Shown here: positions 16,839 to 25,305 of the stretch, in pieces
Layout: each line of letters starts with the position of its first letter
Numbering within the stretch: the first letter of the stretch is position 1
Origin: an uncultured Eubacteriales bacterium
GTDB lineage: Bacteria; Bacillota; Clostridia; Christensenellales; Aristaeellaceae
Assembly: GCA_900317565.1 (NCBI GenBank)
Contig: ONHI01000010.1
Location: 1 to 42,857, forward strand
DNA: 42,857 bases
Reading direction: 5' to 3'
The notes under the pieces: model-generated
The model's database searches: none
The model's input: only the letters and a program-made list of their open reading frames with translations
Told to the model about the DNA's origin: nothing
Position numbers and translations under genes: made by a program

Positions 16839-16868
16839 AGCATAGCACCGTTCGGGCCCCGTTGTCCA
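16839..16868 (-). promoter_or_regulatory. Probable promoter of the sugar ABC operon
   Basis: Minus-strand TGGACA (16863-16868), 18-bp spacer, TATGCT (16839-16844). A GTGCAAA motif (minus-strand, 16890-16896) lies about 20-28 bp upstream of the -35, where an activator would bind. Two more GTGCAAA copies read plus at 16944-16950 and 17028-17034. Confidence 0.45.
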
Positions 16869-16910
16869 TCCACAATCCTTTATTTGGCGTTTGCACTTTC
16901 CCATCCCGCA

Positions 16911-16933
16911 AAAAAAGCGGCGATAAACGCCGC
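16911..16933 (-). terminator. Intrinsic terminator in the divergent intergenic region
   Basis: Read on the minus strand, GCGGCG - TTTAT - CGCCGC is followed by seven U residues, a textbook intrinsic terminator. It sits upstream of the proposed LplB promoter, so it would stop any longer leader transcript or insulate the operon. Confidence 0.7.
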
Positions 16934-17016
16934 ATTTTGCGATGTGCAAAAAATTGTCAACGCCCAAAACCCGCCTGTGACGGCGCTTTTGGCCGCCGCC
17001 GCATTTGTGCCGGATA

Positions 17017-17045
17017 TAGGCAAAACCGTGCAAATGTGATATACT
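17017..17045 (+). promoter_or_regulatory. Possible promoter of the AraC-type sensor gene
   Basis: TAGGCA (17017-17022), 17 bp, TATACT (17040-17045), about 57 bp upstream of the ATG. The -35 is weak. Confidence 0.4.
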
Positions 17046-17101
17046 GTATATTGATAGGATCGATGACCCACACAATATCACGACCATCCGGGAGGTTCGG
17101 C

Positions 17102-19438
17102 ATGAACACACAGACGGCGCGCAGGACCAAGGGCGCGGCACTCCAGAATCGAAGGCTGCTGCTTTCCTATCTGCGCTCCTATGCCATCGTGCTGGTCATA
17201 CCCTTTTTGCTGAGCCTGCTGTTCTACTTCTTCTCGCTGAACCAGGCCCGCCGCGCGGCCATCCGCCAGAACGACCAGGTGCTGGCCACCGCCGCCGCCC
17301 AGGTGGACATCCACCTCCAGGAGGTGGAGAGCATCGCCCGGGAGATCATCTCCAACCCCGCCGTCCGCGCCTATCAGTGGAAGGCCACCGGGTTCGACTA
17401 TCCCAACGCCTATCGCATGATCGAGGTGCGCAATTCCCTGGGGAACTACACGCTGACCCAGGGCTTCATCAGCCAGTATTTCCTGCTGTTCAACGATTCC
17501 CGGATCGCCCTGAGCAACAGCTTCATCTATACCTACGACGACTTCTTCAAGAACTACCTCCGCCTGCCCGACGGCGAGCGGGAGGCCTTCCTGGAGGGGC
17601 TCGAGGCCCGGGAGCTTCCCGTCGGGCTGCAGCCCGCCCGGCCGATGCGCCTGCTCAGCCAGGAGGAGCGGCGGTACCTGATGCTGATCGAGCCGCTGGT
17701 CGACCTGGGGAACGGCTACGTCTGCATGCTGATCGACGAGGCGAACATCACCTCGTTCTTCCGGAGCATCAACCTCGGCGCGTCGGGCTGCGCCTACGTC
17801 ATGAGCGACGCGGACAACGTGATCGCCAGCCTGACCGGGGACCAGTGCGACTTCGACGGCGCCCACGGCGCGGTGCTGGAGCGCATACAGTCCGAGCCGG
17901 AGCACTCCGGCTTCACGCTGTCGCTGTCCGGCAGCCCCATGCTGGTGAACCGCACCTTTGCCGGGGACAGCGCCATGACCTATGTCTCGGTGCAGCCGCT
18001 GGATATCATATTCAGCCAGGTCTACCACACCCGCAACCTGATGCTGGCCTTCTTCGCCGTGGCGCTGCTGCTGGGCGCGGCCCTGTGCCTGCAACAGGCC
18101 AGCCACGCCGCCACGCCCCTGGGGGCGCTGATGGAGGCCGTGGGCTTCTACTCAGGCGATTCCGCCGAGGCGCTGGGGGTCGTGCGGGACATCGTGTCGG
18201 ACCTCCAGGCGGACAACGACGATCTGCAGCGCATCGCGGGCGAGCACAAGCTGCTGCTGCGCTCCTCCTTCACCGGCCGCCTGCTGCGCGGCTCCTTCTC
18301 CAGCGACGCCGAAGCGAACCGCCTGGCCCAGATCGTCATTCCCGAATACGCCGATTTCAGCGCAGTCCGGGTGCTGCTGTTCCACCTGGCGCCCCAGGTG
18401 GAGGACGGCGGCGAGGACATCCGCCTGAAGCTGGCGGGCTCGATGAAGGTCGCCCTGAGGGACAAGATGGACAGGGAGATCGACACCTCGCTGACCTACG
18501 ACATCGACGAGGAGACCCTGGCACTGGTGGTGTTCAACCAGGATCATCCCGGCATAGAGGCCTTCTACGCCCGGCTGCGCGAGGAGCTTCCCCAGGCCAT
18601 CCGGGACAGCCTGACCGTCTACGGCGGCATCAGCTGCCCGCCGCCGCTGGTGCACGTGGCCCGCTCCTTTGAGTCCGCCCGCGTGACGATGGCCACCTAT
18701 CTGCTCAGCGGGGAGGCGAAGCCCAACGCCATCGCCTGGTCGGACCACCACGTCAGCGCGACCCAGTATTTCCTGCCGCCGGACATGCGCTACCAGCTGA
18801 CCGAGGCGGTGGTGCACGGCATGCAGGAGGACGTGGAGGCCCTGCTGAGCAGCCTCATACAGGCCAACCTGGTGGACCGGCCGCTGAAGCCCACCATCTT
18901 CCGCCTGTTCATCAGCGACCTGGTGAGCACCGGCGTCAGCTGCCTGCCCCTCCTGCCCAATCCGCCGGAGGACGACGGCGTCAGCGAGATGATCGACGGC
19001 ATATCCAAGGCCTCCCTGCGCCGCCAGCCCGAGCTGATCCTGGCGTTCTTCCGCACGCTGACGGCCTGCGCCGAGGCCGCCGACGGCGAATTCAAGCTGC
19101 TCGTGCGGCAGGTGATGGACTACATCGCCGCCAACTATGCCGACAGCAGCCTCTCCCTCACCTCCATCGCGGAGGCCTTCTCGATGAATCCCTCGGTGCT
19201 GTCCACCACCTTCAAGCAGCAGACGGGCAAGAACCTGTCCGCCTGGCTGGAGGACGTGCGCATCAAGGAGGCCCAGCGGCTGCTGCGCACCACGGACTGG
19301 ACGATCAACCGCATCTCCGAGGAGGTGGGCTACCTCTCCGCCAGCACCTTCTGCCGCGCCTTCCGGCGCAACACCGGCAAGAACACCTCCACCTACAAGG
19401 CCCAGACCGACCTGAACCCGAAGGAGCTGCGGACATGA
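17102..19438 (+). CDS. Membrane-anchored AraC-family regulator (YesN/extracellular sensor type)
   Basis: This 778-residue protein has a first membrane helix at about residues 25-46, an extracellular sensing domain at about 47-310 (dCache-like, HLQEVESIAREIISNPAVRAYQ) and a second membrane helix at about 312-331. A cytoplasmic linker and the AraC/XylS double helix-turn-helix follow at about 675-775: LTSIAEAFSMNPSVLSTTFKQ, then WTINRISEEVGY and FCRAFRRNTG. It likely senses a sugar outside the cell and activates the divergent ABC operon directly, without a kinase. The ATG has GGGAGG 6 bp upstream; in-frame codons further upstream are not coding-like. The stop is followed after about 100 bp by a strong terminator. 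Confidence 0.92.
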   Translation: MNTQTARRTKGAALQNRRLLLSYLRSYAIVLVIPFLLSLLFYFFSLNQARRAAIRQNDQVLATAAAQVDIHLQEVESIAREIISNPAVRAYQWKATGFDYPNAYRMIEVRNSLGNYTLTQGFISQYFLLFNDSRIALSNSFIYTYDDFFKNYLRLPDGEREAFLEGLEARELPVGLQPARPMRLLSQEERRYLMLIEPLVDLGNGYVCMLIDEANITSFFRSINLGASGCAYVMSDADNVIASLTGDQCDFDGAHGAVLERIQSEPEHSGFTLSLSGSPMLVNRTFAGDSAMTYVSVQPLDIIFSQVYHTRNLMLAFFAVALLLGAALCLQQASHAATPLGALMEAVGFYSGDSAEALGVVRDIVSDLQADNDDLQRIAGEHKLLLRSSFTGRLLRGSFSSDAEANRLAQIVIPEYADFSAVRVLLFHLAPQVEDGGEDIRLKLAGSMKVALRDKMDREIDTSLTYDIDEETLALVVFNQDHPGIEAFYARLREELPQAIRDSLTVYGGISCPPPLVHVARSFESARVTMATYLLSGEAKPNAIAWSDHHVSATQYFLPPDMRYQLTEAVVHGMQEDVEALLSSLIQANLVDRPLKPTIFRLFISDLVSTGVSCLPLLPNPPEDDGVSEMIDGISKASLRRQPELILAFFRTLTACAEAADGEFKLLVRQVMDYIAANYADSSLSLTSIAEAFSMNPSVLSTTFKQQTGKNLSAWLEDVRIKEAQRLLRTTDWTINRISEEVGYLSASTFCRAFRRNTGKNTSTYKAQTDLNPKELRT

Positions 19439-19476
19439 GCGCGCAAACCCATAGCCAGCCAAGGGGGTGAGCCGGG

Positions 19477-19530
19477 ATGCGCTTTGAATATGACGCGATA
19501 CACGTCGTCATTGACGCGGATTCAAGGTGA
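19477..19530 (+). other. 17-codon minigene or gene remnant after the AraC gene
   Basis: An ATG 10 bp after the strong ribosome-binding sequence AAGGGGGTGAG opens only MRFEYDAIHVVIDADSR before a stop. The strong site with such a short frame suggests the start of a gene lost by deletion or a minor leader peptide. I do not recognise it. Confidence 0.3.
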
Positions 19531-19543
19531 TTAAGAAAATAGA

Positions 19544-19600
19544 AGTCACGGGAAGGCATATGCGAGCGCGATGCTCGCAATGCCCTCCCGTGACTGTTTT
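19544..19600 (+). terminator. Long compound intrinsic terminator
   Basis: A 16-bp outer stem with one mismatch (AGTCACGGGA.. / ..TCCCGTGACT) carries a second 7-bp hairpin (TGCGAGC / GCTCGCA) at its tip and is followed by GTTTTTGG. It terminates the AraC transcript. Confidence 0.85.
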
Positions 19601-19636
19601 TGGGTTCTTCACGGAAAAGTGGAGAATGTGAACACC

Positions 19637-19890
19637 TCATCCGCCCCTAACGGGGCACCTTCCTCTCAAGGGACAGGTGGCCGAGCGATGCGAGGTCGGA
19701 AGAGGTCCTATTACGATTAATCCCGCGCCTCTGTTGTGATTCAGGCGCGGAACGCAATCGCAGGGGATCTCTTCCGCCCCTTCGGGGCACCTTCCCCATA
19801 GGGGAAGGCTTGTCTCTGAAAGGCTTCCCCCTGGGGGGGAAGCTGTCACGCAAAGCGTGACTGGCGTTAGCCCAGCGAAGCGTCTGAGGC
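19637..19890. repeat. Mosaic of REP-like palindromes related to the array at 1-330
   Basis: The region is a string of short hairpins: CCCCTAACGGGG, CCCCTTCGGGG, CCTTCCCC/GGGGAAGG, GGCTTCCCCC/GGGGGGAAGC and GTCACGC AAA GCGTGAC, then AGCGAAGCGTCTGAGGCG. The last three share layout with the 87-bp units at the window start. The approximately 600 bp between the AraC gene and tetR hold only the minigene, the terminator, this repeat and the tetR promoter. Confidence 0.8.
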
Positions 19891-19971
19891 GAAATACGCA
19901 CTAACTTTCCGTGATGTGCCATTAAATTTATGTAAATTACAAAAGGTTATGTTCGATAAAATACAGAAAGA

Positions 19972-20001
19972 TGGACGTGTGCTGGGTTTATCCATTATAA
20001 T
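19972..20001 (+). promoter_or_regulatory. Possible promoter of tetR
   Basis: TGGACG (19972-19977), 18 bp, perfect TATAAT (19996-20001), about 65 bp before the chosen tetR start. Confidence 0.5.
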
Positions 20002-20066
20002 ATGTATTGGGTATTGGCGGAATCGACACTGGCAGGCGGATGCGGAAAGGATATCGGTGCGACAGC

Positions 20067-20630
20067 ATGCGGACGGACAGGCGGGTACAAAAGACGCACG
20101 CCGCGATCATGCAGGCGTTTGAAAAGCTGCTGATGAAGAAGAGCTACGACGATATCACGATACAGGATATCATCGACGAGGCGAACATCGGCCGCAGCAC
20201 CTTCTATGCCCATTTCGAGACCAAGGACAGCCTGCTGGAGGCGATCTGCAGCGGCCTTTTCGACCACATATTCGCCGAGCACCTGAACGCGGAGCCGGGG
20301 CACGACTTCTCCGGCAGCGAGGAGGACGTGGCGGCGAAGATCATCCACACGCTGTACCACCTCCAGGAGGACCGCAAGCGGCTGTCCCGCATATTCTCCT
20401 GCGAGAGCGCGGGGCTGTTCTGGGAATACTTCCAGCTGCCCTTTTCCACCTTCATCCAGCGGGAGATCGTGCCCGCGCTGACGGCGGACATCGTGGATGT
20501 GCCAAGGGATTACGTGGTGGATTTCATCTGCAACGCCTTCACGTCCACGGTGAAGTGGTGGTTCTACCAGGGGTTGAAGGCGACGCCGGAGGAAGTGAGC
20601 GGGTATTTCCTGCGCATGACGCTGCGGTAG
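20067..20630 (+). CDS. TetR/AcrR family transcriptional regulator
   Basis: This 187-residue protein has the N-terminal TetR helix-turn-helix with recognition region ITIQDIIDEANIGRSTFYAHF (about residues 30-50) and a C-terminal helical ligand domain ending FICNAFTSTVKWWFYQG, typical of the C-terminal TetR_C-type (DhaS-like) group. Two starts are possible, 20040 and 20067. I chose 20067 because MRTDRRVQKTHAAI is the usual family opening. The stop is TAG. It precedes the bioY/tetrapyrrole operon but is separated from it by a stable hairpin, so control of that operon is possible but unproven. Confidence 0.88.
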   Translation: MRTDRRVQKTHAAIMQAFEKLLMKKSYDDITIQDIIDEANIGRSTFYAHFETKDSLLEAICSGLFDHIFAEHLNAEPGHDFSGSEEDVAAKIIHTLYHLQEDRKRLSRIFSCESAGLFWEYFQLPFSTFIQREIVPALTADIVDVPRDYVVDFICNAFTSTVKWWFYQGLKATPEEVSGYFLRMTLR

Positions 20631-20648
20631 ATCGACAGTGCAGCTGAA

Positions 20649-20684
20649 CATGGCGGCGCGCTTCGGCGCTGCCGCCATGGCTTT
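20649..20684 (+). terminator. UUCG-capped hairpin between tetR and bioY
   Basis: A 9-bp stem (CATGGCGGC / GCCGCCATG) continues past a one-base bulge into 4 more pairs closed by a C(UUCG)G tetraloop, then GCTTTTG. It terminates tetR or attenuates read-through into bioY. Confidence 0.65.
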
Positions 20685-20718
20685 TGTATGCAGAGAACAA
20701 GCAGAAGGAGCATTTAAT

Positions 20719-21312
20719 ATGACGCAGACCAGGAACAGGAAGATGCGCACCATCGACATCGTGCTGTGCGGCCTCTTCGCGGCGCTCATCGCCGTGGGGG
20801 CATTCATCAGGATCACCATCCCCACCGAGCCCTATCCGTTCACATTTTCGCTGCAGTGGCTGTTCGTGCTGCTGGCCGGGCTGCTGCTGGGCGCGAAGAT
20901 GGGCGCCATGAGCGTGGCGGCCTATGTCATCATCGGCCTGGCCGGCGTGCCGGTGTTCGTGCACGGCGGCGGCCCGCAGTACGTCTTCCGGGCGGGCTTC
21001 GGCTTTCTGCTGGGGTTCATACTGGCGGCCTTCGTCATCGGCCTGCTGGCCGGAGGGACCCGGCAGAAGGCCGGCGCGGCGCTCCTCCGGCTGATGCTCG
21101 CGGCGCTGGCGGGCCTGGTGGTCTACTATTTCATCGGCATCGCGTACTATTACTTCATGTATTCCTGTGTGCTGGAGACGCCCGCGGAATGGGGCCTGGG
21201 CATCGCCATCGTCGGCTGCATGAGCACCTTCCTGCCAGATCTGGGGCTCTGCCTGGTGGCTGCGCTGCTGTCCCTGCGGCTGCGCCCGGCCCTGGAGCGC
21301 GCGCGGATATGA
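20719..21312 (+). CDS. bioY: Biotin transporter S component BioY
   Basis: This 197-residue protein has six membrane segments and the BioY family marks: RITIPTEPYPFTFSLQWLFVLLAG near the N-terminus, then GLLLGAKMGAMSVAAYVIIGLAGVPVF, with FVHGGGPQYVFRAGFGFLLGF as the biotin-pocket region. It is the substrate-binding unit of an ECF transporter; the EcfA/T energizing module is not here. AAGGAG lies 8-9 bp before the ATG. hemC begins 13 bp downstream, so a biotin importer is transcribed with tetrapyrrole genes. No biotin-repressor palindrome is obvious upstream. Confidence 0.9.
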   Translation: MTQTRNRKMRTIDIVLCGLFAALIAVGAFIRITIPTEPYPFTFSLQWLFVLLAGLLLGAKMGAMSVAAYVIIGLAGVPVFVHGGGPQYVFRAGFGFLLGFILAAFVIGLLAGGTRQKAGAALLRLMLAALAGLVVYYFIGIAYYYFMYSCVLETPAEWGLGIAIVGCMSTFLPDLGLCLVAALLSLRLRPALERARI

Positions 21313-21325
21313 CGGAGCGGCTATT

Positions 21326-22210
21326 ATGAAGAAGAAGATGATCGTGGGCAGCCGCGAGAGCCAGCTCGCGGTGGTGCAGAGCATGACGCTGGTGGCGCAT
21401 CTCAGATCGGCGCACCCGGAAACTGAAGCGGAGCTCTTGACGATGAAGACCACCGGCGATAAGATATTGGACAGGACGCTGGACAAGGTGGGCGGCAAGG
21501 GGCTGTTCGTGAAGGAGCTGGACATCGCCCTGCGGGAGCGCCGGGCGGACGTGACCGTGCACAGCCTGAAGGACATGCCCATGCAGACGCCGGAAGACCT
21601 GCCGATACTGTGCTGCTCCCGCCGGGAGGACCCCCGGGACGCACTGGTGCTGCGGGCGGGCGTCGGCATGAAGCCAAATCTCATCATCGGCTCCTCCAGC
21701 CTGCGGCGGGCCCTTCAATTGAAGGCGCTCTTCCCGGAATGCGAGGTCAGGCCGGTGCGGGGCAACCTGCAGACCCGGCTTCGCAAGCTGGACGAGGGGC
21801 AGTTCGACGCGCTGGCGCTGGCGGCGGCGGGTTTGAAGCGCATGGGGCTGGAGGGCCGCATCAGCCGGTATTTCAGCGTGGACGAGATCATCCCCGCCGC
21901 GGGCCAGGGCATACTGGCCGTGCAGGGGCGGGCGGACTTCGACCGGACGCTGCTGGAGGGCTACGCCGACGCCGACGCCTGGTGCGCCGCGACGGCGGAG
22001 CGTGCCTTTGTGCGGGCGCTGGATGGCGGCTGCACGTCGCCGGTGTGCGCCCACGGGGCGCTGGAGGGCGACAGTATCCACCTGACCGGGTTGTATTACG
22101 ACGCATCGAACGGCAGCTGGCGCAAGGGCTCCGTCGACGGTCCCCGGGGTGAGGCCGAACGGCTGGGCATACAGCTCGCGCGGGCGCTGCGGGACGGAAG
22201 GGAGGCGTGA
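21326..22210 (+). CDS. hemC: Hydroxymethylbilane synthase (porphobilinogen deaminase)
   Basis: This 294-residue enzyme joins four porphobilinogens into hydroxymethylbilane on a dipyrromethane cofactor. Visible marks are the N-terminal VGSRESQLAVVQ, VHSLKDMPM with the catalytic Asp region, GSSSLRRALQL, VRPVRGNLQTRLRKLD, IIPAAGQGILAVQ and the cofactor cysteine in LDGGCTSPV (about residue 237). All key parts are present. It is the second gene of the operon, ending 3 bp before the cobA-hemD start. Confidence 0.96.
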   Translation: MKKKMIVGSRESQLAVVQSMTLVAHLRSAHPETEAELLTMKTTGDKILDRTLDKVGGKGLFVKELDIALRERRADVTVHSLKDMPMQTPEDLPILCCSRREDPRDALVLRAGVGMKPNLIIGSSSLRRALQLKALFPECEVRPVRGNLQTRLRKLDEGQFDALALAAAGLKRMGLEGRISRYFSVDEIIPAAGQGILAVQGRADFDRTLLEGYADADAWCAATAERAFVRALDGGCTSPVCAHGALEGDSIHLTGLYYDASNGSWRKGSVDGPRGEAERLGIQLARALRDGREA

Positions 22211-22213
22211 ACC

Positions 22214-23728
22214 ATGGCAGGCAAGGTTTGGCTGGTCGGGGCAGGTCCCGGCGACGCGGGGCTGATGACCCTCAAGGGCCGGGAGGTGCTAAGGCAGGCC
22301 GAGGTCGTGGTCTACGACGCCCTGGTGTCCGGCGGCGTGCTGGCCATGATCCCCGAGGGTGCGAAGCGGATCTACGCTGGCAAGCGCTCCGGCAACCACT
22401 TCCTCCGGCAGGAGGAGACCAATAAGGTGCTGCTGGAGGAGGCGCTGGCGGGCAGGCGCGTGGTGCGCCTGAAGGGCGGCGACCCCTTCGTGTTCGGGCG
22501 CGGCGGCGAGGAGCTGGAGCTGCTGGTGGAGCACGGCGTGCCCTTTGAGATCGTGCCGGGCGTCACCAGCGCCTTCGCGGTGCCGGCCTACAGCGGCATC
22601 CCCGTGACCCACCGGGATTACTGCGCCTCGGTGCACATCATCACCGGGCACCGCCGGGCGGACCACAGCTACGACATCGACTTCGACGCGCTGGTGCGCA
22701 CAAGGGGGACGCTGGTGTTCCTGATGGGCATCGCCGCGCTGCCGGACCTGATGAACGGCCTGCTGGCGGCGGGCATGGACCCGGATATGCCCGCGGCGGT
22801 GCTGGAGCGCGGCACCACGTCGAGGCAGCGCCGGGTGAGCGCCACGGTGGGCACACTGGAGCGGGTGTGCGCGCAGAGGGTCATACAGACCCCGGCGATC
22901 ATCGTCGTGGGAAGGGTGTGCGCCCTCGCCGACAGCTTCGGCTGGGCGGAGAAGCGGCCCCTGGCGGGCGTGCGGGTGCTGGTCACCCGGCCCCGGGAGC
23001 TGGTCTCCACGCTGTCGGACATGCTGCGGGAGAGAGGCGCGGAGGTGGTGGAGCTGCCCGCCATCCGCACCGTGCCGGTGCGGGACATGACGAATGTGGA
23101 CGCGGCCATCCAGCGCCTTTCCAGGGGCGGCTACGACTGGCTGGCGTTCACCAGCCCCAGCGGCGTGGGCATATTCTTCGACCGGCTGATCGCGCTGCGC
23201 GACCTGCGGGCGCTTCATGGCGTGAAGCTCGCCGCCATCGGCCAGGGCACGCAGAAGGCACTGCTCAAATACGGCTTGCGGGCGGACTTCCTGCCGTCCG
23301 TGTACGACGGCGAGACGCTGGGCCGGGAGCTGCGGGACGTCTGCGCGCCGGGCTCCCGCATACTCATCCCCCGGGCCGCCATCGGCAATCCCGAGCTGAT
23401 CGCGGAACTGGAGCAGGGCGAGCAGCTGAGCGTCGACGACGTCGCCACCTACGACACGGAATACGCCGTCGCCCCGGACGCCGAGGGCCTGTTGTTGGCC
23501 GATGTGGACTTCGCTGTGTTCACCAGCGCCTCCACGGTGCGGGGTTTTGCCGCCGCCGTGCCGGACGCGGATCTCTCGAAGGTCAACGCCGTCTGCATCG
23601 GCAGGCAGACCGCCGCCGAGGCGCAGAAGCGCGGCATGCGGACGTGGATCGCGGAAAAGGCGACGCTGGAGGCGCTTGTAAAACAGGTAGAGGAAGCGGC
23701 GAAGGAAATATGCATTAATGAGGAATGA
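22214..23728 (+). CDS. cobA-hemD: Fused uroporphyrinogen-III C-methyltransferase / uroporphyrinogen-III synthase
   Basis: This 504-residue two-enzyme chain has residues 1 to about 245 as the SAM-dependent methyltransferase: GAGPGDAGLMTLKG, VVRLKGGDPFVFGRGGEE, VPGVTSAFAVPAYSGIPVTHR. It adds methyls at C2 and C7 of uroporphyrinogen III to give precorrin-2. Residues about 255-500 are the synthase that closes hydroxymethylbilane to uroporphyrinogen III (VLVTRPRE, WLAFTSPSGVGIFF, AAIGQGTQKAL, FTSASTVRGF). This fusion is common in Clostridia and channels the product of hemC straight to precorrin-2. Confidence 0.96.
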   Translation: MAGKVWLVGAGPGDAGLMTLKGREVLRQAEVVVYDALVSGGVLAMIPEGAKRIYAGKRSGNHFLRQEETNKVLLEEALAGRRVVRLKGGDPFVFGRGGEELELLVEHGVPFEIVPGVTSAFAVPAYSGIPVTHRDYCASVHIITGHRRADHSYDIDFDALVRTRGTLVFLMGIAALPDLMNGLLAAGMDPDMPAAVLERGTTSRQRRVSATVGTLERVCAQRVIQTPAIIVVGRVCALADSFGWAEKRPLAGVRVLVTRPRELVSTLSDMLRERGAEVVELPAIRTVPVRDMTNVDAAIQRLSRGGYDWLAFTSPSGVGIFFDRLIALRDLRALHGVKLAAIGQGTQKALLKYGLRADFLPSVYDGETLGRELRDVCAPGSRILIPRAAIGNPELIAELEQGEQLSVDDVATYDTEYAVAPDAEGLLLADVDFAVFTSASTVRGFAAAVPDADLSKVNAVCIGRQTAAEAQKRGMRTWIAEKATLEALVKQVEEAAKEICINEE

Positions 23729-23776
23729 GGAACACACTCTAATTTAAGTATAACGACTGTGAGAGGAAGCGAGATC

Positions 23777-24469
23777 ATGAAACGCGGTATCGCATACGGC
23801 GTGGGCGTCGGCCCGGGCGACCCGGAGCTGATGACCTACAGGGCGGCGCGGCTGATCCGGGAGAACGACGTGATCGCCGTGCCCGGCAGGGACCCGAAGG
23901 AGGCCGTGGCCTACAGGATCGCGGCGGGCGTGGTGCCGGAGATCGCGGAGAAGCAGCTGGTGCCCATCCACATGCCCATGGTCAAGGACCGGGAGCTGAT
24001 CGACCGGGAGCACCGGAAGGCCGCGAAGCTGGTGGAGGACATACTGGATACGGGCAAGAACCTGGTGTACATCACCCTGGGCGACCCGACGATCTACTGC
24101 ACCTTCAGCTACATCCAGCACTACCTGGAGGCGGACGGCTACCAAGTGGAGCTGGTGCCGGGCATCAGTTCCTTCTGCGCCGCGGCGGCGCGGCTGAACC
24201 TGCCGCTGGTGGAGTGGGACGAGCAGCTGCACGTGGTGCCCGCGGTCCACAGGCTGGACCACGCGCTGGAGCAGCCGGGCACCTATGTGCTGATGAAGTC
24301 CGCCAGCCAGATGGCCGCCGTGAAGGAGATGCTCAGGAAGAGCGGGCGGGATGTCCAAATGGTGGAGAATTGCAGCATGGAGAACGAGAAGCTGTACCGG
24401 AGCCTGGACGAGATCCCCGACGACGCGGGCTACTTCTCGCTGATCATAGCCAAGGAAGATCATGATTGA
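23777..24469 (+). CDS. cobI: Precorrin-2 C20-methyltransferase (CobI/CbiL)
   Basis: This 230-residue tetrapyrrole methylase has the family N-terminus YGVGVGPGDPELMTYRA, then the SAM-site YITLGDPTIYCTFSYI and VPGISSFCAAAA. GDPTIYST-like plus the long middle region match CobI/CbiL, which methylates C20 of precorrin-2 (or Co-factor II) in B12 ring synthesis, rather than CobM/CbiF. The start is ATG; an in-frame GTG 18 bp upstream lacks a better site. The end overlaps the ABC ATPase start by 8 bp. No other corrin-ring enzyme is in the window. Confidence 0.92.
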   Translation: MKRGIAYGVGVGPGDPELMTYRAARLIRENDVIAVPGRDPKEAVAYRIAAGVVPEIAEKQLVPIHMPMVKDRELIDREHRKAAKLVEDILDTGKNLVYITLGDPTIYCTFSYIQHYLEADGYQVELVPGISSFCAAAARLNLPLVEWDEQLHVVPAVHRLDHALEQPGTYVLMKSASQMAAVKEMLRKSGRDVQMVENCSMENEKLYRSLDEIPDDAGYFSLIIAKEDHD

Positions 24470-25295
24470 GCTAAAAAACCTGACCAAGAAGTTCGACGAC
24501 TTCACCGCGGTGGATCACCTGAGCCTGCGCATCGAAACCGGGGAGTTCTTCGGGCTCCTGGGCCCAAACGGCGCGGGCAAGACCACCACCATCTCCATGA
24601 TGTCCACGGTGCTGCTGCCCACGGAGGGCGAAATATGGATCGACGGGCAGAGGCTGGACCGCAAGGCCAGCGCGCAGAAGCGCAAGCTGTCGGTCATCAC
24701 CCAGGAATACTCCATGCGGCAGGACATGAACATGGACGAGGTCATGGAGTATCAGGGGCGGCTGTACTTCCTGCCCCGGAAGGTCATCAAACAAAGGACC
24801 GACGAGCTGCTGGCGTTCGCCGGCCTGATCGAATATCGCCGCCGCACGGTGCGGCACCTGTCCGGCGGCATGAAGCGCAAGCTGATGATCTGCCGGGCGC
24901 TGATGATCGAGCCGGAGATACTGCTGCTGGACGAGCCCACGGCGGGCATGGACGCGCTGTCAAGGCGGCAGATGTGGAATCTGCTGCGGCGCGTGAACGG
25001 CGATAAGATGACCATCGTGCTGACCACCCACTACATCGAGGAGGCCCAGGCGCTTTGCGGCCGCGTGGCGCTGATCAACCAGGGGCGGCTGCAAAAGCTG
25101 GACAGCCCTGAAAACCTGATCCACGAGCTGGGCGCGTTCGCCGTGGACGAGACCTCGAACGACAGCCTCGTCAGCCGGTATTTCCACGACCGGGACGACG
25201 CCATCGCCTACCTTGCAAGGGCGGGCAGGGACGCGGCGCTGCGGGCCACGACGCTGGAGGACGTGTTCGTGGATGTGGCGGGGAGGAAGCTCTGA
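24462..25295 (+). CDS. ABC transporter ATP-binding protein (DrrA/NodI-like)
   Basis: This 277-residue protein has Walker A GPNGAGKTT (about 36-44), signature LSGGMKRKL (about 135-143), Walker B LLLDEPTAGMD (about 153-163), the switch histidine in TTHYIEEAQ and a C-terminal dimerization tail ending TTLEDVFVDVAGRKL. This C-terminal form is typical of ABC-2 exporters. It overlaps cobI by 8 bp, so it is coupled to tetrapyrrole synthesis, and it is followed after a hairpin by its permease. Confidence 0.93.
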   Translation: MIELKNLTKKFDDFTAVDHLSLRIETGEFFGLLGPNGAGKTTTISMMSTVLLPTEGEIWIDGQRLDRKASAQKRKLSVITQEYSMRQDMNMDEVMEYQGRLYFLPRKVIKQRTDELLAFAGLIEYRRRTVRHLSGGMKRKLMICRALMIEPEILLLDEPTAGMDALSRRQMWNLLRRVNGDKMTIVLTTHYIEEAQALCGRVALINQGRLQKLDSPENLIHELGAFAVDETSNDSLVSRYFHDRDDAIAYLARAGRDAALRATTLEDVFVDVAGRKL

Positions 25296-25305
25296 GCATT
25301 ATGGA

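Noticed and set aside
20631-20718. Cobalamin or biotin riboswitch upstream of bioY
   Set aside because: Only a UUCG-capped hairpin is seen; no B12-box or other conserved riboswitch core is visible in this 88-bp gap.
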